Source: Actinomycetota bacterium (GTDB lineage: Bacteria > Actinomycetota > Acidimicrobiia > Acidimicrobiales > JAMCPD01). From it: a stretch of DNA of 64,000 nt. Below are positions 1-9,187 of this stretch, one piece after another. Below the pieces are notes generated by a model. The model saw only the letters and a program-made list of their open reading frames with translations, searched no databases and had not been told where the DNA came from. The position numbers and the translations under genes were made by a program. The stretch's first letter is position 1. Every line of letters starts with the position of its first letter. The stretch lies in the NCBI GenBank assembly GCA_023379935.1, contig JAMCPD010000003.1, positions 1-64,000 on the forward strand, in the 5' to 3' direction.

Positions 1-209
1 TGATATTAAAAGTAATAGGTATGGGATAGCCATATCTATTTTTGGATAGCATAAATCGATTACCTGGACAAATAGAAATTATTGCCTATCGAAAATGTCG
101 CATTATAAAAAAATCGCCGAAGATGGGAGACCAGTTCCAGCTTGTTCCTGAACAAACCACAACGGCCATAATATGTCATCACCCGCAAGCTAAGTACTTC
201 GTTGCCTGA

Positions 210-899
210 TCACAATGGGCGAACCATGCTTTGAACATGCATCCTTTCTAATTGACGGGTTCTAAATCCAGGCACCGGAGTGGGATCGCCCCATTTGGAA
301 AATCCTACAGTTTCAAAAAATTTAATCGCATTGTGGTTTTCTGCCAAAGTCCTCAAGTGACAACCAGGGGAACCGACCTCCACCAAGCGATTGATCCAAG
401 TGTCGATAAGCATCCTACCCACCCCCTTTCCGCGTGCCTCGGGTAACAGGTCGATATGTAAATGTGACGGCCATCTTGGATCTATCAACTCATTTTGAAG
501 CAATGTATGCATCGCTACGGCATCAACAACTATATCTCTTGCCGAGCGCCATAAAATCCTTGCCATTGACGGTCGGAGCGGTAATGCTCGCATAAACAGG
601 TGTTTGAAGGCAATATCAATATGGCTTGGAATTTTACGGGTATCGATACAACCGGTCAGATAACCGATAATCTTATTTGGTTGTCGGCTGTCTCCGGTTC
701 TATCATCTGAGATAGCCTCTACAACAAAAGCCGATTCGGGCTCAACATCGGTATAGTAAATAGTAAAAAGATCAGCAAAACTCTCTTTATCCGGCCACAA
801 CCAGTCAACGGGTTCGCCCATAAATCCGGTTTCATAACAGATATTTCTGACACTTTGGCGATCAGCAGATTGATACGGCCTTATAACAAAGTCACCCAT
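210..899 (-). CDS. GNAT-family N-acetyltransferase
   Basis: ORF 210..995; likely start is the internal ATG at 899 (MGDFVIRPYQSADRQSVRNICYETGF); motif EARGKGVGRMLIDTWINRL and C-terminal NHNAIKFFETVGF typical of GNAT. Confidence 0.8.
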   Translation of the reverse strand: MGDFVIRPYQSADRQSVRNICYETGFMGEPVDWLWPDKESFADLFTIYYTDVEPESAFVVEAISDDRTGDSRQPNKIIGYLTGCIDTRKIPSHIDIAFKHLFMRALPLRPSMARILWRSARDIVVDAVAMHTLLQNELIDPRWPSHLHIDLLPEARGKGVGRMLIDTWINRLVEVGSPGCHLRTLAENHNAIKFFETVGFSKWGDPTPVPGFRTRQLERMHVQSMVRPL

Positions 900-924
900 T
901 TTGGCAGATAAAAATGTAAAAGGC

Positions 925-2157
925 TTAACTTGTAGGTACGTGCTTAATGTAGTCGAACATAGGCAGATACATAGCAACGATAACAGTACCGACAACTACA
1001 CCCATGATAACTATCAACACAGGCTCCAATACTGATGTAAGCGAATTGACGGTGTTGTTGACCTCAGCGCTGTAGAAATCACTTACCTTTTGCAGCATAG
1101 CGTCTAACGCACCGGTTTGTTCACCAACCTCCACCATGTTCGTCACAAGCATTGGGATTATTGCCGGGTTTTCTCCAAGGACGGTAGCTAAAGCTCCTCC
1201 GCCTTTTACAAACTCTTTTGCCTGCTGGCACACACCCTCTACCAACTTATTATTGGAGGCTTGCCCCGCCATATCCAGGCTCTCCAATATGGAAACACCT
1301 GAGGATAAAAGTGAAGATAAGGTACCAGCAAAGCGCGTCAAAGCTACCTTGTGTAAAAGAGAACCAAAGATGGGAAACTTTAACTTTGTGGTATCCCACT
1401 TTAATCGACCGGATTCCGTGGATCTCCACCACCTAAATAGAAGTATTATCCCAACTACCACAATAATTATCACTAACAGCATGGGAGATAATATGGCATG
1501 AGAAATACCGACAACAATCCTGGTAGGCAAAGGCAACTTGGCCCCACCTAAAGAAGCAAACAACTTCTGGAAGATAGGAACTATAAATATAAGTAGAGCC
1601 AAAAAGATAAGGCCAATAATACACAACACGATAACCGGATAAGTCATTGCTGACTTTACCTTTGCACGCAAATCAGCCTGTTCCTCCATGGTGTTGGCCA
1701 CCTGAGACAAGACAGCATCCAAAGTACCGCTAACCTCTCCCGCTTCAACCATAGTGCAAAAAAGAGCGTTGAACACCTTGGGATACTTTCCCATAGCTGC
1801 AAAGAGGGTAGAACCTGCCTCCACGTCCAATCTCACCTTGGTTAGAACAATGGAAAGCTGTTTGTTCTCCACCTGATCAGCCAAGACAGCCAAGCTTCTC
1901 ACAATCGGCAACCCTGATTCTATCATAGTGGCAAGCTGGCGAGCCGCAACCGCCACTTCCTTCAATTTGACCCTTTCTGAGAAAAACGGAATTTTGATTT
2001 CAGTACTCATCCCCATGGTCTTAGACTGAATCGCAATAGGAACATACCCCATCTCACGTAGTTTAGTGGCCACTAACGGAATACTGTCACCCTCTACAAC
2101 CCCCTCAACAAGTTTTCCGCTTCTGTCCCTTACCTTATACTCAAATGTTAACGCCAT
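925..2157 (-). CDS. pilC: Type IV pilus inner-membrane platform protein PilC (GspF family)
   Basis: Two GspF repeats (ARQLATMIESGLPIVRSL; ALTRFAGTLSSLLSSGVSILESL), TM segments, downstream of pilT/pilB-like genes. Confidence 0.93.
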   Translation of the reverse strand: MALTFEYKVRDRSGKLVEGVVEGDSIPLVATKLREMGYVPIAIQSKTMGMSTEIKIPFFSERVKLKEVAVAARQLATMIESGLPIVRSLAVLADQVENKQLSIVLTKVRLDVEAGSTLFAAMGKYPKVFNALFCTMVEAGEVSGTLDAVLSQVANTMEEQADLRAKVKSAMTYPVIVLCIIGLIFLALLIFIVPIFQKLFASLGGAKLPLPTRIVVGISHAILSPMLLVIIIVVVGIILLFRWWRSTESGRLKWDTTKLKFPIFGSLLHKVALTRFAGTLSSLLSSGVSILESLDMAGQASNNKLVEGVCQQAKEFVKGGGALATVLGENPAIIPMLVTNMVEVGEQTGALDAMLQKVSDFYSAEVNNTVNSLTSVLEPVLIVIMGVVVGTVIVAMYLPMFDYIKHVPTS

Positions 2158-2166
2158 GACGCCTCC

Positions 2167-3918
2167 TTAAACACCGCCCAAATGATTACGCAGATCTTCT
2201 TCAGAATGGCACCGGTCAAAAGCTTCTCCTTCGGTGATAACCTTTTCATGCACCAACTTGGCCAATGCCTGGTCCATAGTCTGCATACCAAACTGGCCAC
2301 CTGTCTGCAAAAGTGAGTATATCTGATGTATTTTAGCACTTCTGATTAAGTTCTTGACGGCCGCCGTACAGACCATCACTTCACATACAACCGCCCTGCC
2401 GCGACCTTCGGCACGTTTCAGCAACTGTTGAGTTACCACACCTTCAAGAGCAGTCCCAAGCTGGGCACGTACCTGTGACTGTTGAGCCGTAGGGAACACA
2501 TCAATCACCCTGTCAATGGTCTGAGGAGCATCTTGAGTATGCAAAGTAGCAAAGACCAGGTGCCCCGTCTCTGCAGCGGTAAGAGCTACAGATATGGTCT
2601 CCAAGTCACGCATCTCACCAACTAAGATGACATCCGGGTCCTGCCTCAATACATGGCGCAAAGCTTCGGCAAAGCTCTTGGTATCCTGTCCCACCTCACG
2701 TTGATTGACGATAGAACGTTTATGGTGATGAAGAAACTCAATCGGATCTTCGACTGACATTATATGAAGAGGCTTGGTGCGGTTAATTATATCTATCAAA
2801 GCAGCCAAACTCGTAGACTTTCCTGAACCCGTAGGACCGGTAAACAACACCAATCCCCTGCGCAGGTCAGCAAAACTGCGGACAGCATCCGGCAAACCTA
2901 AGGTGTCAAACTCCGGTATCTCATGGGGTATCGGTCGAAGTGCTGACCCTATAGCACCTCTTTGAACAAATACATTAACCCTAAAACGTCCAACGCCGGC
3001 CACAGAGTGGGAGGTATCAAGTTCCATATCCTCTTCAAAGCGCTCTCTTAAACCCTGAGTTAATATCTCAAAGAGCAGCTCTCTTATCATATCATTATTG
3101 AGACGAGGCTTACCTTCCATCGGCCGAATAGCCCCATCAATACGAATACAGGGGGGCATTTGAGCAGTCAGATGAATATCTGAAGCACCCAACTCTACCG
3201 CCTCTCGAAGGATATCGTTTAAGTGGATATCTACTTTTACTACACCAACTGGTACCCCAGACTCGCCAGGTTCTTCTTCCATCTCCCATGCTTCAGTTTC
3301 AACCAAAGTATCCACTGAAGTTTCAGTAGAAGCCCACTCTTCTTCTTCTTCCAGATCAATCTCCCTTGCCTCCTTATATCCATTCGGGCTTTCGATTGTG
3401 CTATCTAAGCTGATATCTCCAGATTTTTCTTTGAAGCCCTGGCCCTGTTCGGATTCCCCCTGGCCCTGTTCGGATTCAACGGTTACAACTTCTTGGCTGA
3501 CAGCAGACGATATAGAAGATGGTGGAGGTGGAGGTGGTGCTTGGGGTGGCATTGGGGAAGCGACTCCGTAATAAGTTAGCTTTATAATCTTGTCTATTAC
3601 TGCAGGATCAGCCAGTACGGCCACAACTTGTTTACCTAATAATTTCGATAGCGTCTCCAAATCTTGCGATGTTGGCGGTTTTGCAAAAGCCATAGTAAGC
3701 TGCCCGTTTAATAACCAACAACCAATTCCTGAAAAGCGTTCCGCTATCTCTTGGGGGACTGCTCTTATCGCATTTGTATCCGGTCTATTGGAGTATAAAT
3801 CGACTGACGGAATTTCTCCGGCTGAGGCTTCTCCAGATGAAGCTTCTCCATCTACATTTCCACCGCCAGTTTTCACAAGCTCATTAGATTCTGACCACTG
3901 TTGAGATATGGCACTCAC
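2167..3918 (-). CDS. pilT: PilT-family ATPase with long N-terminal extension
   Basis: GPTGSGKSTSLAALID Walker A, EDPIEFLHHH, QDPDVILVGEMRD, AETGHLVFATLHT; ~230-aa N-terminal extension; GTG start. Confidence 0.9.
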   Translation of the reverse strand: MSAISQQWSESNELVKTGGGNVDGEASSGEASAGEIPSVDLYSNRPDTNAIRAVPQEIAERFSGIGCWLLNGQLTMAFAKPPTSQDLETLSKLLGKQVVAVLADPAVIDKIIKLTYYGVASPMPPQAPPPPPPSSISSAVSQEVVTVESEQGQGESEQGQGFKEKSGDISLDSTIESPNGYKEAREIDLEEEEEWASTETSVDTLVETEAWEMEEEPGESGVPVGVVKVDIHLNDILREAVELGASDIHLTAQMPPCIRIDGAIRPMEGKPRLNNDMIRELLFEILTQGLRERFEEDMELDTSHSVAGVGRFRVNVFVQRGAIGSALRPIPHEIPEFDTLGLPDAVRSFADLRRGLVLFTGPTGSGKSTSLAALIDIINRTKPLHIMSVEDPIEFLHHHKRSIVNQREVGQDTKSFAEALRHVLRQDPDVILVGEMRDLETISVALTAAETGHLVFATLHTQDAPQTIDRVIDVFPTAQQSQVRAQLGTALEGVVTQQLLKRAEGRGRAVVCEVMVCTAAVKNLIRSAKIHQIYSLLQTGGQFGMQTMDQALAKLVHEKVITEGEAFDRCHSEEDLRNHLGGV

Positions 3919-3955
3919 CTGTTACATATCCTTTCCATTTTTAAATACCTTCCAC

Positions 3956-6607
3956 CTAACCTGCTGCTCTAAATACTTCTTTCAAGGTGGTTTCCCCCTC
4001 TAATACTTTACGCAAGCCGTTGACCCTCAAAGATATCATTCCTTCATCAATCGCCTGCTTATAAAGTTCATGCGTTCCAACCTCATCTGCAACCATTTTT
4101 TCGATATTTTCACTAAAAACTAAGGCTTCCCCTACAGAAAAACGTCCCTTAAAGCCTGTATTGGAACAACTTTGGCATCCAACTGGTTGATAAAAGACAA
4201 CTTTGGTGGTATCGGACAAACCTGCCTCAATAAACCCCGGCGTGGAAAGCTCCTCCTTGGACGGTGTATAAGCCTGTTTGCATTTCGGACAAAGCTTACG
4301 GAGAAGGCGCTGAGATATTACCCCGTTTAAGGTAGAAGAAACCAAGTAGGGTTCCAGCCCCATTTCAATCAAGCGCGTAGGTACACTCACAGCATCATTT
4401 GTATGAAGGCTTGCCAATACCAAGTGCCCAGTAAGAGCTGCTTCAACAGCTATCTTAGCGGTTTCTACATCACGTACCTCACCAATTAATACTATATCCG
4501 GATCAGCACGCAGTATAGCACGCAGCGCAGTAGCGAATGTGAGACCGGCTTTAGTATGAAGTTGAACTTGATTAATACCTGTCAACTGATATTCCACCGG
4601 ATCTTCAATGGTAATAATATTCTTGTCTGTTTCATTGAGAACATTGAGTGTGGCATATAAAGTGGTGGTCTTTCCCGACCCGGTGGGTCCGGTAACTATG
4701 ACAATCCCATAAGGTTTACGCCAACAAGACTCATATTGAGCAAGTGTCTCAGGTAAAAACCCGAGGTCGGTAAGAGGAAGCAGTGCCTTGGATTTCTCCA
4801 ATATTCTCATAACAACTTTTTCGCCGAAGATGGTGGGAACAGTAGCAACCCTTAAATCAATCGATTTATCCCCGGTTGATAAAGATATACGCCCATCTTG
4901 GGGAATTCTGTGCTCTGAAATATTCATATCAGACATAACTTTAATTCTTGAGACTACCGCTCCGTAGATGGACTTAGGTGAATGCATCCTGTCATACAAA
5001 ACGCCATCTATCCTAAAGCGTATCCGCAAAGCATCAACGGACGGCTCTATGTGTATATCTGAAGCCCTCTCATTCAAAGCCTGTAATACCACCAAGTTCA
5101 CATAACGTGTTATCGGCGCATCCTCCTGCACCACATTAAGATCAACTATTTGGGTGGCATCTTCATCTTTTTTGCCTTCCTCTACTGCAATTTTACTAGC
5201 TTCTTCACTATGGCCGTATAACCTGTCTGTATACTCCAAAATCTGCAATTTACTCGCAACCACTATTTTAGGTTGATAGCCAAGTAGCGTCCTTAAATCA
5301 TCAATAGCGAAAACATCAGATGGGTTGGCAACAGCAACCATTAAAAGATCATCTTCCCACCCGATAGGCAATACGGAATGACGCCTGGCAAAAGCTTCCG
5401 GGATTAACTCTGTTGCACTATTATCAGCTATATACTCATCCAAATCAATAAAGTCGATGCCAACTTCTTGAGCCATAGCCCAAACAAGGTCTTTATCTGT
5501 AACTATGCCCCTTGTCACAAGGGTATGCCCCCACGAACTTGGTAGCAAAGTAGTATCGGAGATTACAGACTCAAGATCTTCTACGCTAACCTTTCCGGCT
5601 TTGAGCAGTATCCTGGGAAGAGAAGGAAGATCAGGTCTAGAAGCCAAGAATGCTTCCACGGGAGAGACTCCAATGCCATCCAAAGTGTCGGTTATACCGG
5701 TATCGTCTAGCAGTGTGTCACCTATTGATACACCATCCCCCAATATCTCGTTACTTAGCGTATCAAGAGCACCAGCAAGCCCAGTCTCTATCTCTCCAGT
5801 CTCTATCTCTGGGTTGGTTTCTTCAAGCTCCGCTACCTCTTCTGCCTCCATTGTTGAAGAAACATCCAAGTCAAACGGTTCAACTGCAGTCGGAATCTCT
5901 AAATCAGCATCGTCTAAAACACCCAAGGCGTTGCCATTACCAGATACCCCGTTGGTGTCGATATATTCTGATTGTTCCGGTTGATAATCGACGAACACCT
6001 CACTGTCTATACCATCTTGCTCAACATTTTGCTTGGATTCGTCAATACCGATATCAACCGGCAACACATCCAACTCATGTTCAAGAATATCCTGGGTTTC
6101 TATAGGAGAAGGAACCTCAGCCACCTTGGGAACCTCAGCCACCTTGGGAACCTCAGCCACCTTGGGAACCTTAGCAGACGGTGGAGGCGGGGCTTCGGCA
6201 ACCTTTGAAGCTTTAGCGGACGGTGGAGACGGGGCTTCGGCAACAGCTGTCTCAGCAGAGGGTGGAGATACTGGGGCTTTCCCATTGGCTTTCCCGTTGG
6301 AAGACTTATACCAGCGTTGCGCAAGTTCTGTTATTTGATCAGTCGAAGCAACTACTATCTGGAGTTTCTTGCCTAATCGAGATTTCAAGTCATCCAATAC
6401 CATTATGTCATCTGGATCTGATACTGCCACTATAGGATGACCGAATTTCTTACCGACAGGAACTACCTTATGTTTTAAGGCAAAAACTGAAGGAACCAAC
6501 TTAGCACATGACTCATCTAATGGGTACTTGTCCAAGTCGACAAAGTCCCAACCTTTCTCTTCAGCTATTTGCTTTACAGCCTGTATGTCTTTAGTCGTTG
6601 AAGGCAT
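3956..6607 (-). CDS. pilB: Type IV pilus assembly ATPase PilB (GspE family)
   Basis: GPTGSGKTTTLYATL, EDPVEYQLTGINQVQ, ADPDIVLIGEVRD, CxxC...CxxC zinc motif (CPKCKQ...CQSCSNTGFKGR). Confidence 0.95.
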   Translation of the reverse strand: MPSTTKDIQAVKQIAEEKGWDFVDLDKYPLDESCAKLVPSVFALKHKVVPVGKKFGHPIVAVSDPDDIMVLDDLKSRLGKKLQIVVASTDQITELAQRWYKSSNGKANGKAPVSPPSAETAVAEAPSPPSAKASKVAEAPPPPSAKVPKVAEVPKVAEVPKVAEVPSPIETQDILEHELDVLPVDIGIDESKQNVEQDGIDSEVFVDYQPEQSEYIDTNGVSGNGNALGVLDDADLEIPTAVEPFDLDVSSTMEAEEVAELEETNPEIETGEIETGLAGALDTLSNEILGDGVSIGDTLLDDTGITDTLDGIGVSPVEAFLASRPDLPSLPRILLKAGKVSVEDLESVISDTTLLPSSWGHTLVTRGIVTDKDLVWAMAQEVGIDFIDLDEYIADNSATELIPEAFARRHSVLPIGWEDDLLMVAVANPSDVFAIDDLRTLLGYQPKIVVASKLQILEYTDRLYGHSEEASKIAVEEGKKDEDATQIVDLNVVQEDAPITRYVNLVVLQALNERASDIHIEPSVDALRIRFRIDGVLYDRMHSPKSIYGAVVSRIKVMSDMNISEHRIPQDGRISLSTGDKSIDLRVATVPTIFGEKVVMRILEKSKALLPLTDLGFLPETLAQYESCWRKPYGIVIVTGPTGSGKTTTLYATLNVLNETDKNIITIEDPVEYQLTGINQVQLHTKAGLTFATALRAILRADPDIVLIGEVRDVETAKIAVEAALTGHLVLASLHTNDAVSVPTRLIEMGLEPYLVSSTLNGVISQRLLRKLCPKCKQAYTPSKEELSTPGFIEAGLSDTTKVVFYQPVGCQSCSNTGFKGRFSVGEALVFSENIEKMVADEVGTHELYKQAIDEGMISLRVNGLRKVLEGETTLKEVFRAAG
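6113..6166. repeat. 18-bp tandem repeat x3 in pilB linker (VAEVPK)
   Basis: AACCTCAGCCACCTTGGG x3. Confidence 0.95.
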
Positions 6608-7036
6608 ATATACGTCTCACAAATCCTTAATCTAGTGCCATCTTATGTAACCCTACTTATTCAATACTTACCTTAAATAAATCTTTCTCAGTCCTTTCAA
6701 ACAGTCAACTATTACCCTATGCGATCTTATCCTAATTATACCCTAATATAATTATAGTACCATTAAATATTAAATAAAACAGTTTATTACACATAATAAG
6801 CATAATAATGAAAGCCACTAAAAAAGCAATTGCTACTGTTTGCTATACTAAATATTATATATTATCGGTTTATTGAGCAGAAAAATGAAGGTCTAGGGTA
6901 ACGCCAAACCTAAACCTCTAATGCTTGTGGCATGGAAACTCAGTTGTCCTCTCACTATATCACACTCTAACGTTATTACATTTCTGCCATAATGTCAATA
7001 AATTAAACGGTTTCCTGGTAATAATTTGTCAATTCT

Positions 7037-7912
7037 TTGTTAGTTTTAACTTCAGCGATTAATTTTAAAACCTACAACAAATCAGAGCAGGATCAACCAC
7101 CAAAGGGTATCGTTTTAGAAGTGTTATCAATACATGAGTTGCTGGCAGTCTTATATAGCATTTTTGGACTTTTTATCGGTTCTTTTTTAAATGTAGTTAT
7201 CTATAGGGTGCCACTGGGAAAGTCACTAATAAGGCCGGGATCACACTGCCCTCAATGTGAGTCAAGTATAGCTCCTTTCGATAACATACCCGTGTTATCA
7301 TGGATTATTTTAAAGGGACATTGCCGCAATTGCCATGCCTCTATAGCAGTCACCTACCCCTTGGTAGAGCTTTTCACCGCCGGAATGTTTTACCTTATCG
7401 CTGTAGCGGTTACACCCCAACCCCTTGCCTTGCTCTACTGCATCTTAGTTGCATCTTTATTAGCATTAGCGGTAGTAGAAATAGAAACCAACTCTATTGA
7501 TGCAAGGTTACTATGGAGCAGTTTGTTGTTTGGTTGGGGGGGGCTGTTAGTTACAACTACTGTGGACCATAGCTGGCACAAAGCGCTGTTTTGGCTGGGC
7601 GGAGCGACATTTTATGCGTTGGCGTCGGTTGCGTGGAATGCAATAGCTTCTAAACTATCGAAACGCAATCGGGCACTTGAGCACGGTATATCAACCAACT
7701 ACATTCTGCTCATCACGCTGGGCGGAGCTTTCATTGGCTTGCTTGGACTCATCAGCTACGCAGCAGGTAGTTTAATCGCTGTTACAACCTTTATTGTTGT
7801 TGCTCGAATCAGGAAAGGAGGCCGGGGGGGGCCCATTATCGGTTTTCCCATCCTGTCTGGAACTATCACTGCAGTAGCAATGCTGGTGTTGTCTCCCTGG
7901 CCACTACACTAA
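7037..7912 (+). CDS. pilD: Prepilin peptidase (A24 family); true start may be internal
   Basis: FGLFIGSFLNVVIYRVPLGKSLIRPGSHCPQCES..DNIPVLSWIILKGHCRNC; multiple TM segments. Confidence 0.92.
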   Translation: MLVLTSAINFKTYNKSEQDQPPKGIVLEVLSIHELLAVLYSIFGLFIGSFLNVVIYRVPLGKSLIRPGSHCPQCESSIAPFDNIPVLSWIILKGHCRNCHASIAVTYPLVELFTAGMFYLIAVAVTPQPLALLYCILVASLLALAVVEIETNSIDARLLWSSLLFGWGGLLVTTTVDHSWHKALFWLGGATFYALASVAWNAIASKLSKRNRALEHGISTNYILLITLGGAFIGLLGLISYAAGSLIAVTTFIVVARIRKGGRGGPIIGFPILSGTITAVAMLVLSPWPLH

Positions 7913-8005
7913 ATTTTCAACCGCTTAAATTTTCAACCGGCTAGTGAACTGTCGGCAACCCGCAAGAGAGCGACTTTACTTAAGTAAGCAACCGCTTGGC
8001 AAGTG

Positions 8006-9124
8006 CTAACCTACTTGTGAACTAACTTCTATCAGTCCTTTGCGTTCAAGCAGCACCTTTAAATCATGAGGATTGCTGGCAGCAACTCGAGCAGCTTTTA
8101 GATCAATTAATCCTTGCTCAAAAAGGTTGGCAATAGACTGATCGAATGTCTGCATCCCATAGTACTCACCTTCAGCTACCATTTGAGCTATATCACTTGT
8201 TTGCAACGGGTCAAGTATACATCTTTGGATACGTCCGGTGTTGATCATTACTTCAACTGCCACTACGCGCCCTGTTCCATCCGCCCTTGGAATTAATCTT
8301 TGACAGACAATACCCCGCAAAGATCCTGCTAATGCAACCCTAATCTGTTGTTGTTGATATGGGGGGAAAAAATCTACTATACGGGTTATTGTTTCAGCAG
8401 CATCAATAGTATGTAGGGTGGAAAGTAACAGGTGTCCTGTTTCTGCCGCATTAATGGCAGTATAAACAGTCTCTGTATCACGCATCTCACCGACTAAAAT
8501 GACATCTGGATCCTGGCGCATGGCAGCACGAAGACCGCTAAGAAAGCTTTTGGTGTCAAAACCAACCTCCCTCTGATTTACAGCTGCCTTTTTATCACGA
8601 TGCAAATACTCCACAGGATCCTCAATGGTAATAATGTGACATTCTCTGGTGGTATTGATGTAATCAATCATTGCGGCTTGAGTGGTAGTTTTCCCGGTAC
8701 CCGTAGGCCCGGTTAAAAGCACCATACCTCTTTGCTCGTCCGCTAACCTACGCAATACATTAGGTAAACCAAGTTCTTCAAAATCGGGTATATCGGTTCG
8801 TACGTAACGCATAGCGATGGAAACTGACCCTCTTTGACGAAAAGCATTAACCCTAAACCGGCCAAGCCCCGCTACTCCATAGGCAAAGTCAGCTTCATGC
8901 TCTTCTTCAAATCGCTCCAGCAACTCGCCGGGCAGCATAGCTTCCATCATTGTTCTGGTATCATCAGGCCGTAAAGGTGCAAAGCCCTTCAAACGCCTTA
9001 AAGCACCGTTGACTCTAACCAACGGAGGAGAACCAACCTTTAAATGCAGGTCGGATCCGTTGATATGCGCCAAGGCATCTAATAAACGTAAAAGGTCCGA
9101 ACTCGAGCTGTCTGGTTTATCCAT
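8006..9124 (-). CDS. pilT: Twitching motility retraction ATPase PilT (second copy)
   Basis: GPTGTGKTTTQAAMID, EDPVEYLHRDKKAAVNQREVG, AETGHLLLSTLHT; standard PilT length. Confidence 0.93.
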   Translation of the reverse strand: MDKPDSSSSDLLRLLDALAHINGSDLHLKVGSPPLVRVNGALRRLKGFAPLRPDDTRTMMEAMLPGELLERFEEEHEADFAYGVAGLGRFRVNAFRQRGSVSIAMRYVRTDIPDFEELGLPNVLRRLADEQRGMVLLTGPTGTGKTTTQAAMIDYINTTRECHIITIEDPVEYLHRDKKAAVNQREVGFDTKSFLSGLRAAMRQDPDVILVGEMRDTETVYTAINAAETGHLLLSTLHTIDAAETITRIVDFFPPYQQQQIRVALAGSLRGIVCQRLIPRADGTGRVVAVEVMINTGRIQRCILDPLQTSDIAQMVAEGEYYGMQTFDQSIANLFEQGLIDLKAARVAASNPHDLKVLLERKGLIEVSSQVG

Positions 9125-9187
9125 GAAAAGTATATTATCAGAAATTAAATAATTATGTTAAAAAATAAACAATCAAATAGATATCGA

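Noticed and set aside
5505-6338. Several plus-strand ORFs (159 aa, 151 aa, 101 aa)
   Set aside because: Antisense to the pilB linker; serine/threonine-rich or repeat translations typical of shadow ORFs
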